From: Marinomonas rhizomae
Lineage (GTDB): Bacteria > Pseudomonadota > Gammaproteobacteria > Pseudomonadales > Marinomonadaceae
Assembly (NCBI RefSeq): GCF_003315485.1
Contig: NZ_QNSE01000003.1
Span: 282,723-346,722, forward strand
Direction of reading: 5' to 3'
DNA length: 64,000 nucleotides
The notes beneath the pieces were generated by a model. It was given only the letters and a program-made list of their open reading frames with translations, searched no databases and was not told where the DNA came from. The stretch's first letter is position 1; every line of letters starts with the position of its first letter. Shown piece by piece: positions 1-9,500 of the stretch. The position numbers were made by a program, and so were the translations under genes.

Positions 1-206
1 TACCTATATCTTTGGATGAGGTTTATAAAGCTACCACTCAGACGGCACAATCCCTCAGTGAAATACCATTTAAGCATGCTTCAGTGACATTTAGCGCAGG
101 TATTTCTCAAGATAAAACCGAGGATTCTCAAGATGAGTTATTAAAACGCGCTGATAATTTAATGTATCAGGCAAAAAGCAACGGCAGAAACTGTATTTTA
201 AAGTAG
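1..206 (+). CDS. Diguanylate cyclase (GGDEF domain), C-terminal end only
   Basis: The reading frame is open from the window edge (first complete codon at base 3) to a TAG at 204-206, so the start and the GGDEF signature lie outside. The visible end carries the closing part of a GGDEF domain: a SAGIS strand, then LLKRADNLMYQAKSNGRN, the usual last helix and end of the fold. GGDEF domains make cyclic di-GMP at the inner face of the membrane, but activity cannot be judged because the catalytic loop is missing. Only four bases separate it from the convergent next gene. An in-frame TTG at 12 is not a believable start. Confidence 0.85.
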   Translation, partial: PISLDEVYKATTQTAQSLSEIPFKHASVTFSAGISQDKTEDSQDELLKRADNLMYQAKSNGRNCILK

Positions 207-210
207 AAAA

Positions 211-966
211 TCATGCACTCTGCAACGCTCGACCAAGCAGACTGAAATAACTATGAAAGGCTTGGCTGATACGGTGTCGCTGTTCACCTTGCGGATAAAG
301 CCCTATTTTGGCTTCTTCAGAGTAGCGACTTCCTTTCACTAAAAAAGCGCTGTTAGGCATTGCGTCTTCTACGAAAGCTTCAAAGGCTCTTGCTGACATC
401 TCTTCTGGTTTGGCGTAATAGACTATTTTAAGCTTTTGGTCAGCAAGGCGAGAAGCTTGAAACATGTCGCTGGGCTCGTCTCCCTTTTCATTTAACATAA
501 TGGCTTTGAAGCATTCAGCCAATAATAAGCTCAGTGGGTGAGGCTGCCTGTTACGAGACAGTTGTAATTGAGTGCTATTAAGCCAGCATGCAGAAGCAAA
601 ATGAGAAGGCGAGACATGCTGGAACATTTTTTCACCCATGTAATGGTCGAAAGCATGAAACCATTCGTGAGCAAGGCTGCCAGCACCTGCGTTTTTCGCT
701 AGAGACAATTGCCTAGTTGCCGGAACATAATGAGCTGCCACACCGGGTCGTCCACCCTTTCCATACTGAAGACCAAGAGTACCCCGTAAAGATATCAGCT
801 GTTCCGGCCCTTGCAGTACAGACATTAGATCTTCTAGCGCTCGATAAAAATTAACCGCCGCGCGATCTCTTTCTTCTGGCGTTACCCAACGCCCCATCTC
901 AATGCCACGAAAATCGAATTGCCGACGTATAATGACAAAATTAACTGGGGCTTGATAAGCAGACAT
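211..966 (-). CDS. CLCA_X-type protein with HExxH metalloprotease-like motif
   Basis: This 251-residue soluble protein resembles the conserved gammaproteobacterial family annotated as CLCA_X, related to the LPD1 type of peptidase-like domain. The recognisable core is an AHEWFHAFDHY segment (H100, E101, H104, D107, H108), a zinc-peptidase-like HExxH helix with a further Asp-His pair. It is preceded by a GTLGLQYGKGG stretch and ATRQLSLAKNAGAGSLAHE. There is no signal peptide, so it is probably cytoplasmic. The ATG at 966 has a modest GAG ribosome site. Family assignment is from memory of the motif order; substrate and physiological role are unknown. It ends four bases from the convergent GGDEF gene. 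Confidence 0.7.
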   Translation of the reverse strand: MSAYQAPVNFVIIRRQFDFRGIEMGRWVTPEERDRAAVNFYRALEDLMSVLQGPEQLISLRGTLGLQYGKGGRPGVAAHYVPATRQLSLAKNAGAGSLAHEWFHAFDHYMGEKMFQHVSPSHFASACWLNSTQLQLSRNRQPHPLSLLLAECFKAIMLNEKGDEPSDMFQASRLADQKLKIVYYAKPEEMSARAFEAFVEDAMPNSAFLVKGSRYSEEAKIGLYPQGEQRHRISQAFHSYFSLLGRALQSA

Positions 967-1012
967 TTAGACTCGCTAATTAACTGTAAAGACCTTAAAG
1001 TAAAGTCGTTTT

Positions 1013-1477
1013 TTAAGTGATACCAAATTGTTGGTTAAATTCAGCAATTTTCGCACGTCGCATATCCTTTAGATCCCGCAACTGGCTCTCCACTCTACTT
1101 TTTACAACCTCTATTGTACCTAGATCGGCAGTGGCAACAGCATTTTCTAATTCGCTCTCATATTGATCTAATAAAGTATCATAATCGTCTTGGTACGCTT
1201 CTTCCACCAACGCCAAAGCTACTTGGTGCTGATAGCTAACAGCCTGTTCCGTATGTTTTTGAATGTACGCCAGTGAATTATCAAAATACAGTTGCTTTAA
1301 TGAGTCCGTTGCCGTGATGGGGCCCTTAGAGGCACCTCTCCTTTCATCCGACACGATTCTTGCAGAGGAAATTTCTGCGTCATAACCCATGCCGGTTTGT
1401 GCAAAGCTGGCAGGCACAGTATTTAAAACGAGAATTGCGGTAAGAGACTGCAGTTTTTTTAGAAAAACTTTCTTCAT
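1013..1477 (-). CDS. Small secreted protein of unknown function
   Basis: I start the gene at the ATG at 1477, which gives 154 residues beginning MKKVFLKKL, followed by a hydrophobic stretch and a likely signal-peptidase site after SFA. A frame extension upstream to 1672 exists but has no protein-like character, and an ATG at 1486 is an alternative. The mature part of about 130 residues is acidic and helix-rich, with charged heptad-like runs in the second half (around LDQYESELENAV and SRVESQLRDLKDMRRAK) that suggest a coiled coil. I do not recognise the family. It looks periplasmic and stands alone upstream of the CLCA_X-type gene. Confidence 0.6.
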   Translation of the reverse strand: MKKVFLKKLQSLTAILVLNTVPASFAQTGMGYDAEISSARIVSDERRGASKGPITATDSLKQLYFDNSLAYIQKHTEQAVSYQHQVALALVEEAYQDDYDTLLDQYESELENAVATADLGTIEVVKSRVESQLRDLKDMRRAKIAEFNQQFGIT

Positions 1478-1869
1478 GATGGTCATTCTCAACGAGTTAT
1501 CTGGTAAAACTGTCTTAGAATTAACTGCATGATTAACTCTAAGACTGTTATTGATTCTATTGGGGCACCGAGGTAAGAACAACAGCAAACATAAGGATGC
1601 ACATTTTAACCTTATCTTTGTGCTTTTAAGATCACCATCTGACAGAGCATTTTTTAAAGCGCTACAAAACACTTTTATAAATATGACACCCTCTTATGTA
1701 TAGTACGATCCACTTTGTCCTTGCCTCCAACAAAGGCCGTTACGTTACGGTGCGTCATTAGTTACATCCTCCCAATATTTAGGGGTAAAGCATTCAAGCA
1801 CAAACTTTCAAAAATAAAAATTTAAACAAAAAGGATAACTACATATTTGCGCACGCCTTTATCTAGAGA
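1478..1869. other. Intergenic region, no gene seen
   Basis: AT-rich gap of about 390 bases between two minus-strand genes. It holds the upstream region of the small secreted protein and the 3' flank of the LysE-type gene. The direct run GTTACGTTAC near 1740 is the only local repeat I noticed. I see no RNA gene, no convincing terminator and no further coding sequence. Confidence 0.5.
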
Positions 1870-2490
1870 TTACGGCAACAACAATACAACAATTGAAAAA
1901 CAGACAAACATCGAACCTGTAGCAGCATCTACCCACATCATATGTCGCACAAAGAAGGCTGACACATAACCACACAACGTGCTATAGACTAAATGCACAC
2001 AAAAAGTACAAAGCAACAAAATCAGAGTAAGAGTAACAGTCTGTGAAATCACGCTGCTCTCTGGATGGATAAAAGCAGGAAGTAGAGCAGTGAAAAACAC
2101 TAAGGTTTTCGGATTAAAAATAGACAGAATAACACCAGTTACGAATGTTGTTTCTTTGTCGGACTTTTCAACTCTCACCTCACCTTGAATGCTTTTAAAG
2201 ATAGGCCATAAAATGCGAATACCTAAATAGCCAATATATAATCCACCAAAGTATTTAATCGCCAAAAAAGCAAACGTTGAGTGCAAAATCAAAGCACTTA
2301 AGCCGGTTACCGTTGCTATAGAAACGACGCCCATGCCAAATAAAATCCCAAACATCACTGGCAATGTTCTCCTGATGCCAAAGAACAGAGCAGAATTCAA
2401 TACAGCAAGCGTGCCTGGACCCGGTGTCCCTGCCGCAATCAAACAAATTGCAATGTAATACAAAACAGTATCGCTACCAAGATCAAACAT
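1870..2490 (-). CDS. LysE/RhtB-family amino-acid exporter
   Basis: The start is set at 2490 because a strong GGGAGG sits seven bases upstream; the frame also offers an ATG at 2511 without a ribosome site. The 206-residue protein has about six hydrophobic segments and the family's early TPGPG motif (in AAGTPGPGTLAVLNSAL), which identifies LysE/RhtB translocators that export amino acids or derivatives across the inner membrane. The central FNPKTLVFF motif is also typical. It is divergent from an AraC-type regulator only about 100 bases away, the usual arrangement for a substrate-induced exporter. The exported substrate cannot be read from sequence. Confidence 0.88.
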   Translation of the reverse strand: MFDLGSDTVLYYIAICLIAAGTPGPGTLAVLNSALFFGIRRTLPVMFGILFGMGVVSIATVTGLSALILHSTFAFLAIKYFGGLYIGYLGIRILWPIFKSIQGEVRVEKSDKETTFVTGVILSIFNPKTLVFFTALLPAFIHPESSVISQTVTLTLILLLCTFCVHLVYSTLCGYVSAFFVRHMMWVDAATGSMFVCFSIVVLLLP

Positions 2491-2593
2491 AAATCCTCCC
2501 ATATAAAACAAGAATCTATTATCTATGTAGAGATATTTGCTTATAGGATAAAATTGCGTTTTTATGGCATCTCAACAACCCAAAAGGTATTTT

Positions 2594-3418
2594 ATGGAAA
2601 CGGAAATCGGATCACATTTCTTTAATCTGGATTGTTACGATGGGATTGAATGTGTTCGAGCAAACTTCAAAAATCAGCACTTTTCAAAACATATTCACGA
2701 AGGCTACGCCATTGGCATCATTGAATATGGGGCACAAAGATTTTTCAGCGGAGGAGAAAACCACACATCTGGAGCAGGCAGCTTAGTCATTGTTAATGCG
2801 GATTCAGTTCACACTGGAGGCCCAGCTTCAGAAAATGGCTGGGGATATCGAGCCATGTACCCTACTCCGGATTTTTTCGATGACCTTCTAAGTGACTTTA
2901 CATGTAAGTCAAAAAACGCACCTTATTTCCATAACCCAATTATTGATAACGAACAACTTATAAGAAAGCTCAACCTAATATTCAGCTCTATCGCTGACAA
3001 AGCGTCAAGGCTGACCCTAGAAATCATGATTTATGATTTTTTCATACAATTAACACTCAACAGTAAGACAAATAATTCAGTCCCCCCTACGGAAAAGGCA
3101 AAGAAATCATTGCTCAATGCTAAAGAATACATTCATGCTTATGCTAGTCAGGAAATTAGCCTAGAAAACTTATCAAGAACGGTTGGCGTGAGCAAATACC
3201 ATCTCATTCGCCAATTCCAATCTTCATTTGGCATCACCCCTCACCAATATCAAATTCAATCTCGGTTACAAAAAGCAAAAAATTTACTTAAAAGTGGTAA
3301 GGAACCAAGCAGAGTTGCCTTAGATTGCGGGTTTTTCGATCAAAGCCATATGAGTCGTCATTTTAAAAAGGCACTAGGAACAACACCTCACCACTACCAA
3401 AAGAGAGTCAACCTTTAG
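2594..3418 (+). CDS. AraC-family transcriptional regulator
   Basis: A 274-residue protein with an N-terminal AraC-type cupin sensor (roughly residues 10-150, with HIHEGYAIGIIE and a glycine-rich beta region) and a C-terminal double helix-turn-helix DNA-binding domain (roughly 175-272, with LENLSRTVGVSKYHLIRQF and CGFFDQSHMSRHFKKALGTTPHHY). I prefer the ATG at 2594 because AAAAGG lies six bases upstream; an in-frame ATG at 2564 would add ten residues. It is divergent from the LysE-type exporter and probably controls it, which is inference from position and from how this regulator subgroup usually sits. The effector is unknown. Confidence 0.88.
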   Translation: METEIGSHFFNLDCYDGIECVRANFKNQHFSKHIHEGYAIGIIEYGAQRFFSGGENHTSGAGSLVIVNADSVHTGGPASENGWGYRAMYPTPDFFDDLLSDFTCKSKNAPYFHNPIIDNEQLIRKLNLIFSSIADKASRLTLEIMIYDFFIQLTLNSKTNNSVPPTEKAKKSLLNAKEYIHAYASQEISLENLSRTVGVSKYHLIRQFQSSFGITPHQYQIQSRLQKAKNLLKSGKEPSRVALDCGFFDQSHMSRHFKKALGTTPHHYQKRVNL

Positions 3419-3432
3419 CCTAATGCTTACCT

Positions 3433-4899
3433 CTACCAATAACCTAACACTTTCCACCATAGCCCACCAACAACGCCCCATACCGCTAGATTAACGACAC
3501 TCATAATAAAGCCCATGATCCACCAATCTTCCATTGAAACATAACCGGAACCAAAGATGATTGGAGATGTGCCAGTCGCATAATGAGTCAATGACATCAT
3601 TAAAGAAGAAGCACCAGCAAGCAACAAGCCAAGATACAAAGGCGGTGCGCCTAACGCCAACCCTGCGGTATAAAAAGCCGCAAACATGGCGGTAATATGT
3701 GCGGTCGTACTTGCAAAGAAATAATGGACATAGAAATAAATTGTAACCAAAATAACAACAGAAATGGCCCAATCAAAACCCAAGTGTTCAATATTGCTTT
3801 CCACTACAGTTGAAAACCATTGCACTAGTCCTAGTTTATTCAAAAAAGTAGCCATCATTACCAAAGCCGAGAACCATACCACCGTGTCCCAAGCGGATTT
3901 CTCTTTGAGCACATCATCCCAGCTCAAAACCCCCGTTACCAATAAAACCGACAAACCTAAAAATGCTACCGCGGTTGTATTCACTGCGTAGTTTGCACCA
4001 AACAACATTTCAGGAATGCCAGCCCAGAGAATCAATAAAAGAGCAAACACCGCCACCATAACTTTTTCACCATAAGACATAGGCCCCATTTCGGTGAGTC
4101 TAGACTTTGCGTAAGTTTTTGCATCTGGCGTACTTTTGGTCTCAGGAGGATAAATGGCATAAACAACCAAAGGCACAAGTGCAATACACACCAAGCCTGG
4201 CAAAAGTGCCGCTAGCGCCCATGTTCCCCAAGTAATGCTAATGTTAGCACCAGTGGCGTCAGAAATTAATTTAACAATTAAAGGATTCGGCGCAGTGGCG
4301 GTAATGAACATGGCCGAAGTAACAGGATTGATATGGTAATTGACCAGAGCAAGATAATGGCCAATTTTACGAGAAGTTCCTTCTTCTGGCGAAGAACCAA
4401 AACTAGTCGCAATTGATTTCATAATCGGATGAATTATACCGCCTCCCCGTGCAGTATTACTCGGCGTTACTGGTGCGATAACCAATTCTGATATAGCCAA
4501 AGCATAGCCAATACCAATGGTCTTTTTTCCAAATAAAGAAATGAAATAGTAACCGATACGATTTCCAAGCCCTGTCTTCGCCAAGCCCCGAGAGATGACA
4601 ATCGCAATACCGATCAACCAAATCAGAGAATTCGAAAAGCCACTCAATGCATCTTTAATCGCGCCTGCAGGCTTATCGTTAGTGACACCGGTTACAGCCA
4701 CGAGAGTAATCGCCAAAATCGCGAGCGCTCCAATGGGCATCGCCTTACCGATAATAGCCACTACAGTGCCAACAAATAAAGCCAGTAAATGCCAAGCACT
4801 TACAGATACACCATCAGGTACAGGCACAACAAACCAGATTAGGAGAGCGATAAAAATAGAAACAAGTCCCGGAATGATCCGGGTATCAAGGGCTTTCAT
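3433..4899 (-). CDS. DASS/SLC13-family anion (dicarboxylate) transporter
   Basis: A 488-residue membrane protein with about a dozen hydrophobic segments. It carries the DASS family hallmarks: an SNT-type hairpin (VTPSNTARGGGI) in the first half and a TATAPNPLIV motif, followed by a second related hairpin in the C-terminal half (SSLMMSLTHYATGTSPIIFGSG). These proteins move di- or tricarboxylates or sulfate across the inner membrane, by sodium symport or by antiport as in CitT/TtdT. The closest style is the bacterial anion-permease (CitT-like) branch, but the substrate is not assignable. The ATG at 4899 is chosen for AAGGA seven bases upstream, instead of the ATG at 4914. It converges on the araC gene. 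Confidence 0.87.
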   Translation of the reverse strand: MKALDTRIIPGLVSIFIALLIWFVVPVPDGVSVSAWHLLALFVGTVVAIIGKAMPIGALAILAITLVAVTGVTNDKPAGAIKDALSGFSNSLIWLIGIAIVISRGLAKTGLGNRIGYYFISLFGKKTIGIGYALAISELVIAPVTPSNTARGGGIIHPIMKSIATSFGSSPEEGTSRKIGHYLALVNYHINPVTSAMFITATAPNPLIVKLISDATGANISITWGTWALAALLPGLVCIALVPLVVYAIYPPETKSTPDAKTYAKSRLTEMGPMSYGEKVMVAVFALLLILWAGIPEMLFGANYAVNTTAVAFLGLSVLLVTGVLSWDDVLKEKSAWDTVVWFSALVMMATFLNKLGLVQWFSTVVESNIEHLGFDWAISVVILVTIYFYVHYFFASTTAHITAMFAAFYTAGLALGAPPLYLGLLLAGASSLMMSLTHYATGTSPIIFGSGYVSMEDWWIMGFIMSVVNLAVWGVVGGLWWKVLGYW

Positions 4900-4955
4900 G
4901 AAATATCCTTTCACTTAAGAATAAAATCCCCTCTAGATAAGACAGGGAAATACCC

Positions 4956-4975
4956 CTACATGTTAGTACATGTAG
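4956..4975. promoter_or_regulatory. Palindrome upstream of the anion transporter
   Basis: A perfect inverted repeat, CTACATGT-TAGT-ACATGTAG, with 8-base arms and a 4-base centre, lies about 57 bases upstream of the transporter's ATG. It has no T-tract, so it is more like an operator or leader hairpin than a terminator. The binding protein is unknown. Confidence 0.45.
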
Positions 4976-5029
4976 CACCAGCAAAAGGTGATACACATCA
5001 TGGAAGCAAGATTAACCAATAACAAGGTA

Positions 5030-5057
5030 AAAAAAGACCTGCATCAGCACGTCTTTT
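5030..5057 (-). terminator. Intrinsic terminator of rluC
   Basis: Read on the minus strand: AAAAGAC, an inner TGC/GCA pairing around a TGAT loop, GTCTTTT, then a run of T. It lies about 28 bases past the rluC stop codon. Confidence 0.65.
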
Positions 5058-5084
5058 ATACAATGATCTCAAAACGACAAATAG

Positions 5085-6056
5085 TTAAGAAAAGACTCCC
5101 GTTAATTTCTCATTCATCAAGAGTTGCCACTCCTTATCAAGCGGCGCTTCAAAAAGCATACGCTCACCATTCAACATAATGTCTAATCGTGTTGCGTGCA
5201 GACATAAACGTTTAAAGCCAAGAGCTTTTGTCGCTTTTAAAGATTCTGCTGGTGAATATTTTTCGTCCCCCACAATCGGGTAACCCGCATATTGAGTATG
5301 AACCCGAATTTGATGTGTACGCCCTGTCACAGGCTCGCACTCAACCAAACTATAACCTTCAAACTGTCTAACCAATTTAAACCGGGTCAAACTCTCTTTT
5401 CCATCAGTGTGGACTCTGACAACCCGCTCTCCAGATTGCAGTTCATTTTTCAATAAAGGGGCATTAACTTGCAATTTTCGCTTAGGCCAGCTGCCATAAA
5501 CCAATGCTAGATACGTTTTTTGTACGCCTTCTTTTTCACGCAACGCCGTATGCAACTCTTTTAGGACTGCACGCTTCTTGGCTATCATGATCAGGCCAGA
5601 AGTGTCCCTATCAAGCCGGTGAACAAGCTCAATAAATTTTTCCAATGGTCGCATTTGACGAACCACCTCAACCAAACCAAAACTCAAACCACTGCCACCA
5701 TGAACCGCCAAGCCAGAAGGTTTATTAACAACGATCAACCCCTTATCTTCATAGACAATACGAGATTCTATCTCGCTTTTAAGGCGATCCGACAAGACAG
5801 GCTTATCAGATTCTGGTGCAATTACAATGGGCGCAATGCGCACAACATCTTCATTTTGTAGACGATAGTCTGGCTTAGTCCGCTTTTTATTAACACGTAT
5901 TTCACCTTTCCTAAGTAAGTTATAAATCTTGCCTTTCGGAACACCCTTCAAAAAGGTAACCAAAAAATTATCGATTCGCTGACCTGTATTATTCTCGTCA
6001 ATAGTGACGTAACGAACCGCGGGACGCTCTGCTGATTTTAGTTCTGAGTCCGACAT
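5085..6056 (-). CDS. rluC: 23S rRNA pseudouridine synthase C (positions 955/2504/2580)
   Basis: A 323-residue RluA-family pseudouridine synthase. The N-terminal S4-type RNA-binding domain spans roughly residues 25-80 (QRIDNFLVTFLKGVPKGKIYNLLRKGEIRVNKKR). The catalytic domain carries the HRLDRDTSG motif with the nucleophilic Asp at 149, followed by the conserved TGRTHQIRVH segment. Length and domain order fit RluC, which modifies three sites of 23S rRNA, and the divergent position next to rne is the classic gammaproteobacterial arrangement. RluD is the main alternative, but the neighbour argues for RluC. A terminator follows at 5030-5057. Confidence 0.93.
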   Translation of the reverse strand: MSDSELKSAERPAVRYVTIDENNTGQRIDNFLVTFLKGVPKGKIYNLLRKGEIRVNKKRTKPDYRLQNEDVVRIAPIVIAPESDKPVLSDRLKSEIESRIVYEDKGLIVVNKPSGLAVHGGSGLSFGLVEVVRQMRPLEKFIELVHRLDRDTSGLIMIAKKRAVLKELHTALREKEGVQKTYLALVYGSWPKRKLQVNAPLLKNELQSGERVVRVHTDGKESLTRFKLVRQFEGYSLVECEPVTGRTHQIRVHTQYAGYPIVGDEKYSPAESLKATKALGFKRLCLHATRLDIMLNGERMLFEAPLDKEWQLLMNEKLTGVFS

Positions 6057-6524
6057 AAGCTAAGATTGGTTTCCTTTATAATTGAAGCACTTAGATTTTA
6101 CTGTTATATTCACATTCGCAAAGGGTAAGAGGCAACAAAACACCTCGAAGATAAGATGCAAGAATTGAATGACAATTGCCGAAGCGACACTTTGGCCCCC
6201 TATCTTACCTCTGTAACAGTTAATCTTAAATAATAAACCGCATGATTCGGAAAAATCCGCTTCAGTGGAAGGAACTCTCATTAAATTGCTAGGCCACGCG
6301 TTCGCGTTGTTTCGTAAAAGCAAAAAACGAGACCGGTTAAAGAGACTATTTGGTATTGATCACGGCAGCGACCGCATAAAAGCGTTTAAGATAAATAAAC
6401 GAATCGCGTACTCCTCTCGCCAGAGAACACTAAATGACTTGCTCTAATTCTGAGTCAAATTTATTAATGGTTACCTATCACTGTTGTGGCTCTTTCGTAT
6501 CCGCTAACAGAGTTCACACATATA
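6057..6524 (+). promoter_or_regulatory. rluC-rne divergent control region and rne leader
   Basis: There are 468 bases between the divergent start codons of rluC and rne. Open frames here (for example 6265-6447 on the plus strand) have no protein-like composition and I treat the gap as non-coding. In Enterobacteria, rne has a long 5' untranslated region through which RNase E controls its own mRNA; a gap of this length would allow the same here. That is inference: I did not identify the specific enterobacterial hairpin. The rne ATG lacks a clear Shine-Dalgarno sequence, which also suggests leader-based control. Confidence 0.45.
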
Positions 6525-9500
6525 ATGATTAGAATGCTTATCAATGCAACTCAACAAGAAGAGTTGCGCGTCGCCCTAGTAGACGGACAACGTCTATATG
6601 ACCTAGACATTGAATCCGGTTCGCGCGAACAAAAGAAATCGAACATATACAAAGGCCGTATCACTCGCATTGAGCCGAGTTTAGAAGCGGCATTTGTTGA
6701 CTTCGGCGCAGATCGCCACGGATTCCTACCTTTAAAAGAGATTTCCAAAACCTACTTTTCCAAAAAATCCAACCACGAAGGCCGAATTAACATCAAAGAT
6801 GTGTTAAGTGAAGGTCAGGAAGTGATTGTTCAAGTGGACAAAGAGGAGCGCGGAAACAAAGGCGCTGCCCTAACCACGTTTGTTAGCTTAGCAGGTCGTT
6901 ATTTGGTTCTGATGCCAAATAACCCACGTGCTGGTGGTATTTCTCGTCGTATCGATGGAGATGACAGATCACACCTAAAAGAAGCTATGTCAGGCCTCAA
7001 CACCCCAGAAAACGGCGGGCTTATCGTTCGTACCGCTGGCGTTGGTCGCTCAACAGAAGAGTTACAATGGGATTTAGATTACCTTGATACGCTTTGGTCT
7101 TCCATTACCAAAGCCGCATCTGAAAAACCGGCTCCTTTCTTAATTTATCAAGAAAGCAATATTGTCATCCGCGCTATTCGCGATTACCTGCGCGAAGACA
7201 TTGGCGAAGTATTAATTGATGAAAAAAGCGCTTATCAAGACGCGATCAATTTTGTTATGCAGGTTATGCCGCACTTTAAATCGCGCATTAAAATGTATAC
7301 CGATTCAACACCTCTGTTTAACCGTTTCCAGATCGAGACTCAGATCGAAACAGCTTTCCAACGTGAAGTTCGTTTACCTTCAGGTGGTTCTATCGTTATC
7401 GACCCTACAGAGGCGTTAGTTTCTATCGATATCAACTCAGCCCGTGCAACGAAAGGGGGGGATATCGAAGAAACAGCACTGCAAACAAACTTAGAAGCCG
7501 CAGATGAAATTGCTCGCCAGCTACGTCTTCGTGATATTGGTGGTTTGGTTGTTATCGACTTCATCGATATGACACCAGTACGCAACCAAAAAGAAGTAGA
7601 GAGCCGCATGAAAAACGCTTTAGAAGCGGATCGTGCTCGCGTTCAACTTGGTCGTATTTCTCGCTTTGGTTTGTTAGAAATGTCACGTCAACGCTTGCGC
7701 CCTTCTCTTGGGGAAACCAGCGGCATTGTGTGCCCTCGCTGTAATGGGCAAGGGTTCATACGTGATGTAGAATCTCTAGCACTGTCCGTACTCCGCCTCA
7801 TTGAAGAAGAATGCTCCAAAGAACGCACAGCGCAAATACGTGCGGTCTTACCTGTATCTGTTGCAACCTTCTTGCTTAACGAAAAGCGCACCAATATTGC
7901 GAAGATTGAAAAACGTAACAGCGTTCATATTATTCTTGTGCCAAATCCACATATGGAAACACCGCACTTTGAAGTAGAACGGATTCGTGATGACAGTACA
8001 GTTGTCACTCAAAACGATAACAGCTACACCTTAGTAGAAACACCAGAACAACCACCTTACGAGCCTCGTAAAGTAAATGAAAATGTTCGCCCTCAAGCTG
8101 CTGTAACAAGCATCGCCCCTAAAGCGCCGGCTCCTGAACACACAGCTCCCGCAGCAGCTCAAAAGGCAACTAAGAGCACACCAAATAAGCCTAGCTTGCT
8201 CAAACGCATCATGACGGCTCTATTTGGTGAAACTCAAACCAAAGCAAAACCTAAAGCAGTTAATAAAGCAAACGCTACAACACCTTCACAAAATGATCGT
8301 GACACATCGAGTAAGCCTAACGGTAAGCGCGTAAATAGAAACAAGCGTAACGTTAAGCATCAGAATACAGATCGTGACGATAGCAATACGACTGAAAAAA
8401 ATCGTTCAACTCGTCAATCACGCCGTGAACAAGCTGAAGCAGGCACAAAAGGCAACAATCGTCGCAACAATCGTGGCAATAAACAAGACTCTCAAGAGCC
8501 GAAAACCGAGAAGCAAGAGGCTGTCGTAAAAACAGCTCCGCGCCAACCTCAAAAAGAAGTTCCTGACGTTAAAGAACGTAAACGTGATCGCAATGATAAT
8601 CGCCGTCGTAATGGCAAACTTAAAGACGAAGCATTAGAAGCTGTTAAACTACAAGAGCAAGAAGATGCAGCTCTAGTAGAAGCAACTAAAAATACTGAAG
8701 CAGAAAGCAGCGCAAACAGTGATGAACCTCAACGTCGCTCACGTCGCTCACGCCGCTCACGTCGTCCACAAAAAGAAGAAAACAGCACACAGCAAGAAAA
8801 TGTTGAGTCTGAAAATGATCAAATCCAACCTACTGAAGCCGCTGCCGCAAAAACAGAAGAAGTGAAACCAACCACTTCAGAAGCTAAGCAAGCTAAAACA
8901 GAAGTTGAAGTTAAATCAAAGTCAGAAGAAGATATGGCAGCAAAGTCTATCTCTGAAGATAAGCCTGAAACGGCAGAAGCAGAGAAAGCTGTTGAAGCTG
9001 TTGAAGCTGTTGAAGCTGTTGAAGCTGTTGAAGCTGTTGAAGCTGTTGAAGCTGTTGAAGCTGTTGAAGCTGTTGAAGCTGTTGAAGGAAAAGCATCTCC
9101 GGCAGATACACAAAAAACAACGGCAGAAGCTGTTAAAGATGAGTCTCCTGAAACAAAACCGTCAAAACCTAAGATGTCTGTGAAAGCGCAAATGCGCAAG
9201 ATCGAGAAAGAGACACCTGAAGTAGCTGACGAAGCAACAGAACAGGCCAAAACCGAGCCAAAGGTCACTTCAAAAGTAGAGCACACTGAAGCTAAATCAA
9301 ATACAGCACCTACATCAGAAGAAGCCCCACAGGCGGAGGCCGCTCCAGCCGTAGAGCAAACTGAAGCAGCATCAGATGAAGCCCAAACAACTGCAGAAGA
9401 AGCTAATATGGCAGATGAGTCAAAATCTGAACCACAAGAAGCTCACGCCGTTATAGCAGAAGCCGCACAGAAAGAGACTAAGTCTACTGACGACGCTTCC

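Noticed and set aside
1478..1672. N-terminal extension of the small secreted protein
   Set aside because: It would bury the signal peptide behind a 60-residue unstructured stretch; the internal ATG is consistent with export.
1720..1800. Possible integron attC or IS remnant around GTTACGTTAC
   Set aside because: No paired core sites, no integrase or transposase nearby, and no terminal repeats.
6265..6447. Short open frame in the rluC-rne gap
   Set aside because: No ribosome site and a basic, non-protein-like composition; better explained as rne leader.
8988..9086. CRISPR array suggested by regular repeats
   Set aside because: The units adjoin with no spacers and are in frame within rne.
8819..9286. 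Long antisense and shifted frames over the rne repeat, coding Ser-Thr-Ala, Leu-Leu-Lys or Asn-Ser-Phe repeats
   Set aside because: They are shadows of the 9-bp array in the other frames and have no starts, ribosome sites or protein-like ends.
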